NCBI GenBank assembly: GCA_000696115.1
Contig: JJOH01000002.1
Coordinates: 318,206-382,205 of the forward strand
DNA length: 64,000 nucleotides
Direction of reading: 5' to 3'
From: Streptomyces olindensis
GTDB lineage: Bacteria; Actinomycetota; Actinomycetes; Streptomycetales; Streptomycetaceae
The notes beneath the pieces were generated by a model. The model was not told the DNA's origin and made no database searches. It was given only the letters and a program-made list of their open reading frames with translations. This document shows, one piece after another, positions 62,717 through 64,000 of the stretch. A program made the position numbers and the translations under genes. The first letter of the stretch is position 1; each line of letters opens with the position of its first letter.

Positions 62717-62872
62717 CGTACCACTTCGCCAGGACCTGCGCGTGGGGGTCCGGTGTGGGTTTCCATGGCGGTCCGGGGATACGGGTGAGAAGTGGCCAGT
62801 ATGGTGGTGCGCGCCGCCGAGCTGCCCGCGTGAGGTTGTGTCGGGCGGCGGAGCCAACCGGGAGAACCTGCC

Positions 62873-64000
62873 TTGAGTCGTGAAACTGACACTCCGTCCT
62901 CCGGGCCCAACGGGCGCGGCGGAGCCGCCTACCCGTCGGGTACGCCGCCGTACGGGACCCCGGCGGTCTCCGACGGCGGTACGGGCGCGGACCGTTCGGC
63001 CGCGCGGCCGGAGGAACGCAAGACCGAGACCACGCTGACGACCCGGATCCGGATCAACATCCCCGGGTCGCGGCCCATTCCGCCGGTGGTCGTGCGCAAG
63101 CCCGTCGCGGAAGCGGACGGCTCGGGCGACACCGACACGCGCGGTGAAGCGCCGACGGCGCCGGGGGGCACGGCGTCCCGGGGCACGGGCACGGGCACGG
63201 CCGAGTCTCCCGCCGAGTCGGCTCAGTCCACCGACGACAAGCCGGCCAGCGACTGGTTCGCACCCCGCAAGTCCGGCGGCGGCAAGGGCGGTCAGGGCGG
63301 CGGCTCCACCAACGGGGCCGGTCTGCCGAGCGGTTCGGGTCCGGCGGCGTCCGGATCCGGCGCGGGCGCGCCCGGTGGGGCACGGCCCGGTGCCGGGCGG
63401 CCCGGAGGCGTCGTCGGCTCCATGAGCGCGCCGGGCGGCTCCCGGTCCGGCGGTACGAACGGCGCGGGGCTCCCGGGCGGCGCGACCGGCGGACCCGTCG
63501 CGCCCGGGCACGGCGGCGGCACCGGCTCCTTCGACGTCACCGAGGCGCTGGCGGCGGGCCCGCTCGGCAACGGTTCGCGTCCCGCCCCTGGCAACGGCGG
63601 CGAACCGCGCCGCGACGACCTGCCGTACTTCTCGGACAACGGCGGCGGCCGGAACGGCCAGGGCGGCTACGACGACCCGGGCGCGTCCCGCGACTTCGCC
63701 GGGAACGGCGGCCCCCGCACGCAGGGCCCGGCCGGCCCGACCGGCGGCCCGGTCACCGGGGACGGCCCGATGGTGCCGCCGGCCGGTGGCCCCTACCACG
63801 AGCGGAACGGGCACGGCGGTTTCGCCGAGCCCGGTCCGGGCGGTCCGGGTGGCCCGGGCGGACCTGGCGCATACAACGAACCGGGTGGCCCCGGAGGGTC
63901 TGACCCCTTCGGCGAGCCGGGTGGCCCCGGTGGCCCCGGTCGTCCGGGCGCCTTCAACGAGCCCGGCGGCCCTGGCGGCGCTCCCGGTGGCCCCGGTGGT
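62873..64000 (+). CDS. Gly/Pro-rich low-complexity protein, N-terminal part
   Basis: An open frame runs from a TTG start (62873; GGGAG site 8 nt upstream) to the window end: 376 codons, C-terminus missing. Residues 1-60 are polar, with a short ordered segment (TTLTTRIRINIPGSRPIPP). The rest is Gly/Pro/Asn/Asp-rich with repeats such as EPGGPGG and NEPGGPGG from about residue 315. It must be either a disordered N-terminal region of a larger protein or a collagen-like repeat protein. Not identified further; the missing part would decide. Confidence 0.7.
   Translation, partial: MSRETDTPSSGPNGRGGAAYPSGTPPYGTPAVSDGGTGADRSAARPEERKTETTLTTRIRINIPGSRPIPPVVVRKPVAEADGSGDTDTRGEAPTAPGGTASRGTGTGTAESPAESAQSTDDKPASDWFAPRKSGGGKGGQGGGSTNGAGLPSGSGPAASGSGAGAPGGARPGAGRPGGVVGSMSAPGGSRSGGTNGAGLPGGATGGPVAPGHGGGTGSFDVTEALAAGPLGNGSRPAPGNGGEPRRDDLPYFSDNGGGRNGQGGYDDPGASRDFAGNGGPRTQGPAGPTGGPVTGDGPMVPPAGGPYHERNGHGGFAEPGPGGPGGPGGPGAYNEPGGPGGSDPFGEPGGPGGPGRPGAFNEPGGPGGAPGGPGG

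Overview
The window is Streptomyces chromosomal DNA. GC is very high, third codon positions are almost all G or C, GTG and TTG starts are common, rare TTA codons sit in a few genes, and actinobacterial markers such as mycothiol enzyme MshB are present. There are no rRNA, tRNA or CRISPR features and no recognisable insertion sequence.

Positions 1-21300 are the right-hand part of a type II polyketide cluster of the anthracycline kind. It begins inside a sugar aminotransferase and continues with a leftward deoxysugar/glycosyltransferase operon (NDP-hexose 2,3-dehydratase, 4-ketoreductase, 3,5-epimerase, glycosyltransferase). A PadR-family regulator follows. The rightward operon then runs: ornithine cyclodeaminase/mu-crystallin-like protein, ABM-type anthrone oxygenase, KS-alpha, chain-length factor, a KSIII-like protein with Ser in place of the active-site Cys, and an acyltransferase. 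After it come a heme-less P450-like helper, a second glycosyltransferase and dTDP-glucose 4,6-dehydratase. Self-resistance is encoded by DrrA/DrrB-like export ABC genes and a UvrA-like DrrC protein. KSIII plus AT point to a non-acetate (probably propionyl) starter, and the sugar genes match a daunosamine/rhodosamine-type L-2,3,6-trideoxy-3-aminosugar. ACP, ketoreductase, aromatase/cyclase and rmlA genes are not in the window and should lie to its left. Three related palindrome-like sites, one before the PKS operon and two bracketing the drrAB promoter, suggest shared control. drrA also carries a TTA codon (bldA-dependent translation).

Positions 21400-31700 hold a secreted subtilisin, then an unusual three-gene unit: a 1350-aa STAND NTPase + TPR + ParA/MinD-type ATPase protein with a long Pro/Ser tail, a small beta-rich ORF in another frame, and a CHAT-domain (caspase-like) protease with its His/Cys dyad. 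This is the best candidate for an uncharacterised signalling or defence system. A DUF4190/septum-formation-like membrane protein and a GntR regulator follow.

Positions 31700-43500 hold a Nudix hydrolase, an RsbW-like kinase next to a PAS-PAS-GAF-PP2C-HATPase regulator, a polymorphic-toxin locus (a WXG-type secreted toxin with a PD-(D/E)XK-like tip, a likely immunity protein and an Imm49 protein), a GH18-like membrane-anchored protein and a phosphotransferase-like protein.

Positions 43468-64000 look like conserved core chromosome: an sdhB-sdhA-sdhC operon, a solute-binding lipoprotein, typA/bipA, a complete oligopeptide ABC operon (binding protein, two permeases, two ATPases), an S9 peptidase, mshB and the start of a Gly/Pro-rich protein that runs off the end. 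At least five genes have a -10-like hexamer only 6-8 nt before the start codon, suggesting leaderless mRNAs.
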